Source of the DNA: Phocoena phocoena | Lineage: Eukaryota > Chordata > Mammalia > Artiodactyla > Phocoenidae | DNA length: 64,000 bases | Assembly: GCF_963924675.1 (NCBI RefSeq) | Contig: NC_089220.1 | Span: 85,377,168 to 85,441,167, forward strand | Direction of reading: 5' to 3' | Shown here: piece by piece, positions 41,001 to 54,200 of the stretch | How positions within the stretch are numbered: the stretch's first letter is position 1 | Layout of the letters: every line of letters begins with the position of its first letter | Program-made: the position numbers and the translations under genes | Notes under the pieces: model-generated | Databases searched by the model: none | What the model saw: the letters and a program-made list of their open reading frames with translations, nothing else | What the model was told of the DNA's origin: nothing

Positions 41001-44000
41001 CATTGCTATTTTAATGAGATAAATTGTTTCACTCTTTTAATAGGGGAATTTAGAGTAGTTTCATTACATCATGAAAATTATTGGGCAGATTTTTAATATT
41101 TTCCATTTCACATTCCCACCTACTATTTACTTTTTGCATGTGAAATAGCTTATTGGGGATGTCTGCACAGTGACCTAATCCAGTCATCTCTTTGAAATTT
41201 TTCTCCTTTGACTTTATAGCAAATGGCCACTGCAGAAGGACTGATCCAGCGATCTAAAGGGAAGGAGAGACCCTTTGTTCTTACACGTTCTTTCTTTGCT
41301 GGATCACAAAAATATGGTAAGGACTGGTTCATATGATCAGACTTAAAAACACAAGCTAGCAATCTGTCTCTTTTGACCATATATGGTATATGGTGCTACT
41401 GTGTTGATGCCTTCCTTTTCAGTAGGTCAGGTCTTAGATTGTAGAGAGCAATGTGCTCTGAAGTGTGCATTTTGTCCTTTGAGACTGAGTAAACCAATTT
41501 TAATAAAGTTTAGTTACTTTTTTCCCACTGAAGAACTGGACACTTAGTTGTTGGGAGAATGACTTCAGAGTATCTGTTTGCTGGGATGGTCATCTTTTTT
41601 TTTAACATCTTTATTGGAGTATAATTGCTTTACATTGTTGTGTTAGTTGCTGCTGTATAACAAAGTGAATCAGCTATACATATACATACATCCCCATATC
41701 TCCTCCCTCTTGCGTCTCCCTCCCACCCTCCTTATCCCACCCCCTAGGTGGTCACAAACCACCGAGCTGATCTCCCTGTGCTATGCGGCTGCTTCCCACT
41801 AGCTATTTTACATTTGGTAGTGTATATATGTGAATGCCACTCTCTCACTTCGTCCTAGCTTACCCTTCCCCCTCCCCGTGTCCTCAAGTCCATTCTCTAC
41901 ATCTGCATTTTTATTCCTGTCCTGCCCCTAGGTTCTTTAGACCTTTTTTTTTAGATTCCATATATATGTGTTAGCATACGATATTTGTTTTTCTTTCTGA
42001 CTTACTTCACTCTGTGTGACAGACTCTAGGTCCTGGGATGGTCATCTCTGATCCTGTCTCTTTTATTTATCAAGACCAGAGAAAATATACTTTAACACAT
42101 TCCTTCAACCACCTGTTCCACTCAGCAATGCGGTTTAAAATAGACCCAGCTTTTGCTTGTGGTCAGCGTCATCTATAACTGGATCCGGTTTACTAGCTAA
42201 TGTAGATCTAGTTCAACTTAACCACCCTGTGGCAGGAAGGCTATTTTAAGTCCCCTGGCCTTGCATAAATAACCTGAAGCTTAGGTCCTAGTTTGAGGAA
42301 TCCAGCCTTTATTATACCACAGACAATATTAGGCCTCCTACTCCACCCCTGAAAACCAGCCCCAATGGCACTCTGAAAGATGCCAAAATATAATCATCAG
42401 GCAAAGATTCAAGTACAGAGATACTCAGCATTAGTCCTTAAAATAAAAAATAAAGAAAATCCAAATATCCAACAATACAGGAATAGTTATTAAATTATGG
42501 TATATCCGTATGATAGACTATCATAAGGCTATTTAATATAGTAGCATTAATTGCATGAGAAAATTTTTGTGACATCATGATAAAAGAAAAAAAAAGCAGA
42601 AAGCCTAAATGTTTATATATTATCCTGATTTTGTTAAAAAAATAAATATATGTAGGTAGTAATCTAAGTAATTATAATACTGTGGTGATTATGAGTGATT
42701 TTAATTTTCTTCTTTTTACTTATCTCTATTTTCCAAATTCTCTACAAGTATCCCTTTTAATCACTATAACAAGTAAAGTCTTTGAATGAAAACACTTATA
42801 AGCAGCAGTTTAAAAAAGATAACAGGGGTGGGGGAGGGATGGACTGGGAGTTTGGGGTTAGCAGATGCAAACTATTACATAGAGAATGGATAAACAATGG
42901 GTCCTGCTGTGTAGCACAGGGAACTATATTCAATGTCCTGAGAGAAACCACAATGGAAAAGAATTTTAAAAACTGTATATATATGTATAACTGGATCACT
43001 TTGCTGTGCAGTAGAAATTAGCACAACATTGTAAATCAACTATACTCCAATTTAAAAAGAAGATAACAGAAGATACGCATACTAAGTAATCTTTGATCTC
43101 TTAAATATTGACTCACTGCCTAGTCTTCAGTACTCTGTGTGAAGCTATCGATTTGCCCCAAAGCATAGCAAGTGAGGCATTACAGAGAACACTGCTGTGT
43201 CAAGTTCTATGCTGAGACCAATAGCCAGAGAGAGCTTTCAGCAGAACAACCACGAGACCTGAAAACATCTGAACGTTTACATGAACTTCGTTTCTTGATA
43301 AGAATGTTGTCATGTGGGTTTCAACATCATTATGCAGATATGTACATATCTCATCTGAAGTCAAGGAGAAATTATGAGAATACTATTTTAAAAGTCCCTC
43401 GAAAATATTTTTCTTTGCTCCCCATAGGACAGCCTAAAATTTCTACAGAATATTAAAGCAAAAATAGCTACCAAAAGTATTTTGGTAAAAGATTGACAAA
43501 AATGTTTCCAGAGTAACCTAGACTTAGTAACATAAGAGTTTTTTTTTCCTTTTATGATCCTCTTTAGTGTTATATACCTTTACAAGCTCTTATCAACTAT
43601 TCAGTGTGCAAGAGCACTGACTTTAGAGTCAGACTGCCTGAGCTCAAATCCTACCATATCCATTGTTTGCCATATTTCCCTCACTGTAAAATAAAGTTAA
43701 ACAATGTTTACCTGATAGAGTTGTTGTAATGATTAAGTGGGATAATACAGGCAAAGCAACGTAACACCTGGCTCAGTGAGGGCTCTGTAAATGTTAACTA
43801 CTGTTATTGCTGCTATTATGTCTCCCTTGTACCGTCTTAAGTCCTCTTATAGAGGATTTTGTGGAGTTAGGGGCGGTGTGTGGCAGATAGGCATATAGAT
43901 TAATGGAACAGGATAGAGAATCCAGAAAGGGTCCCACACATATATGATCAAATAATTAGCAACAAAGTTGCTAAGGCAATTCAATGGAGAAAGGAGTTTT

Positions 44001-45202
44001 TTCAATAAATCGTGCTGGCACATGGTGTATCCATGTGGGGGAGGGGGAAGAACCTTGACTCTTACACCATAGACACAAAGTAACTCAAAATGGAATATAG
44101 ACCTAAATTATAAAGGCTATGACAAACAAAAAGCTTCTAGAAGAAAACATAGAAAATCTTTGTGACTTTAGGACTTTCTTAGCTAGAACACAAAAACATG
44201 AACCATAAAATAAAAAAAGATAAATTGGACTTCATCGAAATTAAAAACTTATGCCCTTTCAAAGATATTGTTAAGAAAATGAAAGTCAAGCCACAGACTG
44301 AGAGAAGATATTTGCAATATACATATATATCTGTCAAAGGACTTGTATCCAGAATATATAAAAAGAAAGAAATGTTCTCCTTTATGTTGGTTTGCCTATT
44401 ACAAATAAGGAATCTAAATATGAAATTGAGTACCTGGGCTGATTTGTGATTTTTTTTCTTTTAATACCTTCTTACTGATGACCAAAGGTGCTGTGTGGAC
44501 AGGTGACAACACAGCAGAGTGGAGTTACCTGAAAATTTCTATCCCTATGTTACTCACCCTCAGCGTGACTGGGATCTCTTTTTGTGGAGGTAAGTGATAT
44601 CCTCAAGCTTGACGTGAGAGAAAATCAAAGGGAGGGTGTTTTCTTTTTATTATTATTATTAATTTTTATTGGAGTGTGGTTGCTTTACAATGCTGTTAGC
44701 CTCCACTGCAGAACAAAATCAATCAGCCATATAAAGGGAGGGTATTTTCATCAAAGCTGGTCACAAATCTCTTCTTGTGAGCTGTTTTCAACAGGGATAC
44801 TCTATGGCCATACCACCCTGAACGTGACCGATCTCCTCTGATTTCAGAAGCTAAGCAGGGTCGGGCCTGGTTAGTACTTGGATAGGAAACAGGGGTAAAC
44901 ATGGGAAAGAGAAAATGAGGAGAGTGAAGGAGAGCAGACTAGAGAGGAGAGTGAAGGGGATGCTTCAGAGCTGTGTGTGTACTGTCTGAACTGAGGACAT
45001 GAAGAAAATCATCAGAAAGTGAGCCAGAGTGTTTCTTTCCCTCATTCTCTTATTGCTCCCTCCTTACACACTCTTGATAACTGAGTTTCTCTTCTTAAAA
45101 CATGCCTTTTCTACCTGAAAGTGAGAAAAATGGAGAGAACTACAAAGAATTTAGCAAATCAGAAATCAGCCTTACAGAACTCCTGTGACACGTTTTAACT
45201 GT

Positions 45203-45249
<47 letters not shown>

Positions 45250-48200
45250 AAGATAAATTTAATTAAAATAAGATTCTCTGATGGGCTGCCTGTCCCTAAT
45301 CCTAACAATTCCCTGCAGGTGAGAGATCCCAGTATGGAAGGTGTTCAGCATGGCTACAGGTCCAGCTGCTCCTTGTTTTCAGTGGGCCTGGGAGCACCTT
45401 AATATCACTTTTTGATAGATGTGGTTTTTTATGGCATTGGTCCACATTCAATACAAGGAATATGTATCCTGCTTAAGGGATAAGCACGAATTTCTCCCTA
45501 AACCTCTAATTCTGATTATATCTTTCCCTTTAGTTCTTTCTGTAATTTTTATCTTGCTTCAGCTGTTGATTTCAAACAAAATCAATTGCCAAACCACCAC
45601 CCCACCCCTAAACACAGACTTATTGAATCAGGCAGACATTTTGCAATTTCTGGGTTACCTGGGCTCAGGACATACAGAAATGTTGATCTTGCAGTAAAGC
45701 CTTTTGACAGGAAAAAAATATATTCAAAGAGCCTACTGTCAGATCCCCAAACAGCCTTGAGTTTTTTAGTATGTGCTCCCTAATTTGAGGCCACAGTTTT
45801 ATGCTGTCATTTTGAGTGCGCATACAGCGCCTTTGCCCTGTCCGTCTTCAAGGACTTATCTTACCTGTGTACATCGTCTGTTAGACACTTGGGTGTCTGA
45901 CTCAACCTTTCTTAATTGACTAATCAGCGGATGTAGGCGGCTTCATCGGGAATCCAGAGGCAGAGCTGCTAGTGCGGTGGTACCAGGCTGGAGCCTACCA
46001 GCCCTTCTTCCGTGGCCATGCCACCAAGAACACCAAGCGACGGGAACCCTGGCTCTTTCGGGAGGAGCACACCCGGCTCATCCAAGAAGCCATCAGAGAG
46101 CGCTACACCCTCCTGCCCTACTGGTATTCTCTGTTCTACTCTGCACACGTGGCTTCCCAACCCGTCATGAGGTAAACAGGCTTCACCAGTCACACCAGCA
46201 ACCAATCTCTACCAGAAGATCCCCTCAGCCACTGGCAATGGAGTGATTACAGTGATTGCAAAAGAAAAGCCAGGTGTTTAACCAAGTGCCAATCGGCTTA
46301 TTGAGCACCAACTGTGAGCAGGGTCAGGCAGTGGAGGTCACAGAAGATAAAAACTAGATCTCCTGCTACTTGGTGGTTCAAGTGTTAATATCTGGTAGGA
46401 GATAGAAATAGGAGAAAGAAAAAAAAGGAAGTGACTTTGTAACTGAATTCATCCAATATTTAACCCATGTAGTTCCCCTACAAAACTTGCCACCGCAAAA
46501 TGTGTCTCTTTGGCTTGAGGATTCTTGGGGGCTGATTGTTTTTAAGAAACAAAAGGCTCAGGAAGTCTTTCTTTTTAACCTCCTCCTTAACTGCCTAAAA
46601 GAACTTAGTTAAAGGACCTGGTCCAGGAAGTGCATTATCATCAGAGATATCTACAAGGAATATGAGCTAAGCATGGTAGGGGGAACGTGGGGACCGAAGT
46701 CCTCTCTGTGTCCCATTGTCTCTGCATGGCCCAGCAAACATTTGTTTACCAAACATTTGTTTTTCCATCTCCGAGTGAATATCCTTCCTCCCCTTTGAAG
46801 TCCCAAACCCACTCCCTTCTTTTCTCAGGTGTTATATAAGCCTCAATTGCCGATCTTGTCCTTAGGCATCATATTTTTATGGAACCCCCTCATATGTACA
46901 TAATTAAATTTGATTTTCTCCTGTTAAATACTCTCATGTCAATTTAATTCTTAGACCAGCCAGAAGAACCTAGACAGGTAGAGGAAAGTTGTTTTTTCGT
47001 CCCAGCACCCACAGGCATCCTCTCATGAAGAAAAACTTATTCTGCCAGGCTTAGCTCTATCTTACCCTTAGGGCTTTTCCTAGTGTATGAGTTATATTCT
47101 GATTCTATTTTGAAGACAGGATGTGAATACCAACTTTCTGGGTTAGAGAACAGTACACATGGAGACAAACATAGTAAATACATCAAGACCTCTAGATTAG
47201 CAGTTCCTCAGTCTGGCTCAGATCAGAATCATCCGAGGAGCTTTTGAGAAATACAGATTCCAAGGCCATACCACCAAACCTACTAGGAATCCCTTGGTTA
47301 AGTTCCAGGGATACATATTTGTTAGAAGTTTCCCTGGTGATTTTAGACATCAACCAGGTTTAGAGACCGCTGCTTTGTTATATTTAGTAGAAAAGGAATA
47401 GATTATTACAAAGGCTAGTGAATAAACTAAAAATAAGTTTCTCTTGTTAAAAAATATCTTTTCCTCATGAAATTGAAAATAATATTAGAGCCATTAGGTT
47501 AATATCCAGATACATAGATATTGAAAGTTTTATGATTTTTATAAGCCCATGTGCCTCCTAATTAGTTGTGTACAATAACAATAAAACAAAACTCAAAACC
47601 CACACAAGTTTCTGAAACCTCCAAAAATGTTGCCAGCTTGAGAACAAGAAAAAACAATTATTTTTATTTAAATAGGCAATGATTAACGATTCATGAAAAG
47701 CAGTGACAGAATGAAAAAATGGCACAGATTTTACAACACTATAAAATTCGGTTTTACAAACATTTAAGTTGTTTTACACCAAACGTGTTAGGCATTTGGA
47801 CTTGGACAAAGCTCCGATTCTGTCAGAGTAGTATTTAGTGCTCAACAATAAGAAGGGGAAATTTCAGGTACCAGAATTCTCAAGCTTTCATTGAACCATT
47901 TAAGCTAATACATAGCTCTTTCACATAAGAAAAATATATAGTAATCATAACAAGTGCTCATAAAATCTTTTTTTATAAATGTATTTATTTAATTTATTAT
48001 TTTTGTCTGTGTTGGGTCTTCGTTGTTGCATGTGGGCTTTTGCTAGTTGCAGCGAGTGGGGGCTACTCTTCGTTGCAGTGCCCGGGCTTCTCATTACGGT
48101 GGCTTCTCTTGTTGCGAAGCGTGGGCTCTAGGCGCGCAGGCTTCGGTAGTTGTGGCACACGGGTTTAGTTGCTCCATGGCATGTGGGATCTTCCCGGACC

Positions 48201-51200
48201 AGGGCTCGAACCTGTGTCCCTTGCATTGGCAGACGGATTCTTAACCACTGCACCACCAGGGAAGCCCTCATAAAATCATGAATCATACAAAAAGAGTCTT
48301 GGCTTTTCCCAATTTCCTTTGAATAGTTATAAAACTGAAAATCTAAGTGACTGAATTATAATAAAAATCTAATGATATTGAAGTAAGAAATTTCTTTTTT
48401 CCTTTCCCCAGGCCTCTGTGGGTAGAGTTCCCTGATGAATTAGAGACTTTCAGTGTGGAAGATGAATACATGCTGGGTGAGCATTTCTTGATTAATTATA
48501 GTTATGATAAATACTTTAATTGTTTTCCTTACTGTATTTTCTAGTGTAAGAATGCTTAAAAATCCCTAATCTCAAGAAAGCCAAAAACAAAAATAAAAGA
48601 AATTCCATCACCAAGATCTTTAGTGTATTAGTGGGATCACAGCTCTATTCTCTTGTCATGCAGTGCTTCGCATAACATGTTAACTTCACATAAACCCATT
48701 TTATTTGTGGATGTAAGTTGGGATTCTTGTCTGGGTCCACTCCTAAGCCTTATGATACCACCACAGGGAAGGGAAGTAGAAAAAAGTAAACCAGATAGTA
48801 AAGACTCAGAAGAGCTTATTTCGTATGCAAGATAGGGTTGTTTGTTTGTTTTTTTTGTTTGTTTTGTTTTTTGGGTTTTTTTGGTTTTGATTTTGGTTTT
48901 GGTTTTTTGGGGTTTTTTTGTTTGTTTGTTTTGGTTGGCCTCTTCTTTAACAAGGGTTAACCAGATTTGGAACATGGAAGTTTATCATTTGTGGAATGGG
49001 GTCAAGAAGCCAGGCTCAACACAGAATTGCCCAAAAGGTGAATTCCATTTCTAAAGAGCAGAAACCCCAAAATGTAAACAACCTATCTCTTTTGGTCTCC
49101 ACTCATTCTTAGGTCTCAAATTTCAAAGCTACTTCCCCTGGAGAAAATTTCCCTGACCAAAATTGCTTCCTAATACCTAATTCCACCTGCATTAGTCAAA
49201 GTCAGTCCCTCTTATTATGTAACTTTCATTCCATTTTGTACTTTCATCTTTTTGGTATTTGTCTTAACTCTAATTAATTTGTAATTACTTGTTTAATATC
49301 TGTCTTTACTGACTGTAAACTTCATGAGGGTGGGGACCATGTCTGTCTTATTTGTCACTCTGTCCCCAGAGCCTTAGCACAGTGCCTGGGACTCAGGAGG
49401 AACTCAATGAATATTTGTTGAATTAAAGAGCAAATTCATAAATGGATGAATTTTACATATGGTGGTGCCAAGATCAAAATGAAATTAATAATCCAGATTG
49501 CCTTTAAGAGAATTACAGGCTTCCAGTGATACCTGCCCAAGGAAGAGGACCTGAGTATCTATGTGGACCATACTTCTGGGTCACAGTTGTAGACTCACCA
49601 CATTCAAAGTCATGTATAGCAAACAATGAAGCACTTAGAGAAGTGCAATGGTGCTTTCAGATCACAGTTATGCACAAAATGAGGCTGTGCCAGACTTGTC
49701 AGGGTCCCTGCCTGTAATCCTACTATACCATAGGAGGATTAATGACAGGTAATAATACAGTTACCTCTGAGCACCTGTCCTCTTTCTAACTAACAGTGCA
49801 TCTCCCTGATGAATCATTGGTTCAACTCACCAAGATCTCTACCTTCAAGAAGTTCAGTTGAGTGGTCTTTGAAACCACAAAGAGAAGGGATGTTTTCAGA
49901 CCTCTTATCATGATATTCAACTTTATTTCTTCTCCACTTTTCAGGAAGCGCTTTATTGGTTCACCCAGTCACAGAACCAAAAGCTACTGTGGTTGATGTG
50001 TTTCTGCCAGGATCAAGTGAGGTAAAAGTAAATGACAAACATCCGCATACCTTACATGCCTCACGTCTCTTCCCTTCAAACTTGGTGGCTTAAAATGACA
50101 AAAATTTGTGGTCTCACAGTTCTGGAGGCTTGAAGTCTGAAATCATGGTGTCACCAGGTCTGGTTCCTTCTGGAGGCTCTGAGGGAGAATCTGTTCCATA
50201 CCGCTCTCCTAGCTTCTGGTGGCTGCCTGCACTCCTTGGCATTCCTTGGCTTGTAGCTGCATCACTTCAGTCCATGCCTCCATCTTCACAGTGTGTGTCT
50301 GTGTCTCCCCTACCATTGTCTCTTATAAGACACTTGTGGTGTTATTTAGTGACCATCTGAATAATTCCAGATTACCTCCTTATCTCAAGATCCTTAATTT
50401 AGTCAAATCTCTTACCATAGAAAGTAATATTCACCCCGTCCAGGGATTAGGAAGCAAGTATATCTTTTTGAAGAGCCACCATTCAGCCCACTACACTTGT
50501 CATTACTGATATGACAATAACCAGGCTTTTCTACAGAGTGCTCACGAATGATGTTCTTTCTGCTTGGTTTCTCTAGTAATTTGTAGTTCTGAAGGTGGGG
50601 CTCTTTACAAAGGTTCCCCTGCCAAGCAGAAACCTGAGAAAAAAGTTAAATGCAACAACAGCTAAATAACTTGTCCTGCCAAGCATTTCTGCTGAGAGTT
50701 TCTCAAGTCGATTCTGACAAAGCGTAAGTTCCCATTGAGAAGAACTAGCTCCCTTTCTGACTTAACCACAGATTTCTATAATGACCTATTAACATTTCAA
50801 TCACATTGTTGTGACTATGTAACCTATTCCTTCAACACTATTTCCCAGACTGTTCTGTGATTGTTTCTCTTGCTACATCTTCCCAAAGCCTGGGTAGGAA
50901 AGCCAAGCCGTTTCTTGCCAGAACTTTACCTTGCTGGTTAGCTAGTATTGCATCACACTGTGCAGGGAGCTATCTAAAGGCCTTGCTGTCACCTTCCCCG
51001 TGTTTCTGGGTGGCCCATTCCCTCTCCTGCAAATCTGTTTATCAGGGGGGGCTTCTCTGACACCCTGTTTAAGATTATAAACCGGGGCTTCCCTGGTGGC
51101 GCGGGGGTTAAGAATCCACCTGCCAATGCAGGGGACACAGGTTCGAGCCCTGGTCCGGGAAGATCCCACATGCCGCAGAGCAACTAAGCCCATGTGCCAC

Positions 51201-54200
51201 AACTACTGAGCCTGCACTCTAGAGCCCGCGAGCCACAACTACTGAGCCCGCGTGCCACAATTACTGAAGGCCACGCTCCTAGAGCCCATGCTCCGCAACA
51301 AGAGAAGCCATGCAATGAGAAGCCCACGCACTGCTACAAAGAGTAGCCCCCGCTCTCCGCAACTAGAGAAAGCCCGCATGCAGCAGCAAAAACCCAATGC
51401 AGCGAAAAATAAATAAATAAAATTTTAAAAAAGATTATAAACTACTCCCACTGCCCCAGTTCTGTCCAGCCCTCCTTCATCCTTTATATTTCTCCACAGA
51501 ACATGCCATTTTAAACATTCTATGTATTTACTTTTATGTTTTGTTTATTATTTATCTCTCCCATTAGAATGTTAGCATTTTGAGGGCAGTGATTTTTATC
51601 TGTTATGGTCTCTGCTGTATCCCCAGCATCTAGATGGGCACGTGGCCCATAGTAGGCCTTCTGTAAGTACTTGCTGGGTGAGGAGCTTGGTGACTAAGCT
51701 CTGGGTCTGATCTACATTATGTTTTGTACCAGTTGTATGCTTCCTAGGCTGGAGATCTTTGAATATGGCACCAGAGCACACACTCTATACCTCTCATTTC
51801 AGTTAGTTAGACTGGAAATGGTCGACAGGAAATCCCCAAATATTGTTTGAATCCTTTTTTTTTTTTACCTTTCACTCCCACCAGCTTTTTATCTAAAGCT
51901 AGTAGAATTCACCAAAGAAAGACATTACGAGAAAAGAAAGCTAAGACAAAATCCCTTGTAAACACAGACGCAGAAATCCTTGACAAAACATTAGCAAATT
52001 GAATCCAGCCAAAGATAATACTTCATGACAAGGTGGGGCTGATCCAGTTGAATTAAGAGTTCACTGTAGCTAGCAACTGTCAGGTCACAGCCCTCTCACA
52101 TTCACAGCAAGACAATGACAGATTCAACAGCCCAGCTTTATAAAGGCTCTGGTGATCCCAGGAGGTGAACTTGCGAAATAGACTCTGTGGCTGCCAGAAA
52201 TTACATTGAACTAGAAGAGAGAAAAAGGTTTGTTTTCATGCTGCTTCTGATGGTATCTTAAGGATTTATCCCACCAAATTACTTTGCAGGACTTTTTTGG
52301 CACTTTAGCAAGTAAACCCCCTTGACAGGCCTCTCAGGTAAGAGTTTGAACCTCATCCCTGAATTGAACTCTGTTAAGAAACAATGACACTATAGTAGTA
52401 ATCCAAGTTTCCATTTGTTTTTCTCTAAGATCTGTTTCCTCGTCTGACACTTTTTTTTCTCCTGCCTCATTTGTAATCTGTTTGCTTGCAATGTGCTTTT
52501 CTGCTTTGTTGTGGTTTTCTCTCTTCCATTGTCTTTTTCACTACTAGATCATTAAGTTTTTTTGTTTTTTAAAAAAATTTTATTTATTTATTTTTGGCTG
52601 CATTGGGTCTTTGTTGCTGCACGCAGGCTTTCTTTAGTTGTGGCGAGCGGGGGCTACTCTTCGTTGCGGTGCGCAGGCTTCTCATTGCAGTAGCTTCTCT
52701 TGTGGAGCACAGGCTCTAGGCATGTGGGCTTTAGAAGTTGTGGCACGTAGGCTCAGTAGTTGTGGCTCATGGGCTCTAGAGCGCAGGCTCAGTAGTTGTG
52801 GCACATGGGCTTAGTTGCTCCGCAGCATGTGGGATCTTCCTGGACCAGGGCTCAAGCCCGTGTACCCTGCATTGGCAGGCGGATTCTTAACCACTGCGCC
52901 ACAAGGGAGGTCCTGATCATTAAGTTTTTATAAGCCAACTGGACTGTAAAATCCATGAGGGCAGGTTCTGTGTCTCTCTGTTCACTTGTGTGTACCCAGC
53001 GATGCTGGGCGCATGGTAGATTGATCTATAAATAACTTTTGGATGGATGAATGGAAAAATGAATGGCCTTTTAGTCAGCTTAATCTGTCACAGTACTAGG
53101 TTTTTCCTTTGGGATCTTTTTAAAAGCATATGTTCTTCCTAACTTCTACTCAAGGTGTTTTTTTTTTTTTTTTAATTGTATTTATTTTAGCTTTCTGGTT
53201 ATTTGAAATCCAGATAAATGGATGTTTCACTAAATAATGAAATTGTGAACAGAGTTGCTTATACACTCTTTTTCATTAGGGTCTGTTTCTTTTCAGGTCT
53301 GGTATGACTCTAAGACATTTGCTCGTTGGGAAGGAGCATGTACTGTAAAGATCCCAGTAGCCTTGGACACGGTAAGTTATTTTCAGACTGTTATTTTTAC
53401 CTATTGTGCTGTATTTGTCTACTCGGGCTGCCATGACAGGATACCATAGACTGGGTGACTTCAACAACAGAAATTTCTTTTCTCACAGTTCTAGAGGCTG
53501 GAAGTCCCAAATCAAGGTTCCAACCAATTTGGTTCCTGGTGAGGGCTCTCTTCCTGGCATGTAGACAGACACCTTGCTGTGTCCTCACATGGCAGAGGGA
53601 GAGAGTAAGCTCTCTTATCTCTTATAACACTAATCATTTGGATCAGGGCTCCACTCCTATGACCTGATTTAGTCTTAATTACCTCTGTAAAGGCCCTGTC
53701 TCCAAATACAGTCACATTGGGGGTTGGGGCTTCAACGTGAATTTTGTGGGGACACATTTAGTCCATAACATGTGCCTACATAGAAAGAACCAAGGAGATC
53801 AGTGTTCTGCACGATAGTGGTTGCCTAGAGCTGAAGGCAGGGAGAGGGTTTTGGGAGCAATGGGGAGTGACCACTAATGGGTATAGTGTTTCTTTTTGGG
53901 GTGATTTTAAATTGATTATGGTAATGGTTACATGACTTTGAATATACTAAAAAACATTTAATTGTACACTATAAATGGGTGAATTGTATGACATGAATTA
54001 TATCAATAAGGCTGTTAAATGTGAGAAAAAAAAGAATATAAAAAACATACTCTGGGGCTTCCCTGGTGGTGCAGTGGTTGAGAGTCCACCTGCCAATGCA
54101 GGGGACACGGGTTCATGCCCCAGTCCGGGAAGATCCCACATGCCGCGGAGAGGCTGGGCCCGTGAGCCATGGCCACTGAGCCTGCGCGTCCAGAGCCTGT

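Noticed and set aside
45205..45245. Regularly spaced repeats as a possible CRISPR-like array
   Set aside because: These are simple microsatellites in mammalian introns; no spacer structure exists anywhere in the window.
48837..48935. GT-rich tract with frame at 48842-49054
   Set aside because: Low-complexity (T/G)n text; the protein is nearly all Phe, Val and Leu by composition only.
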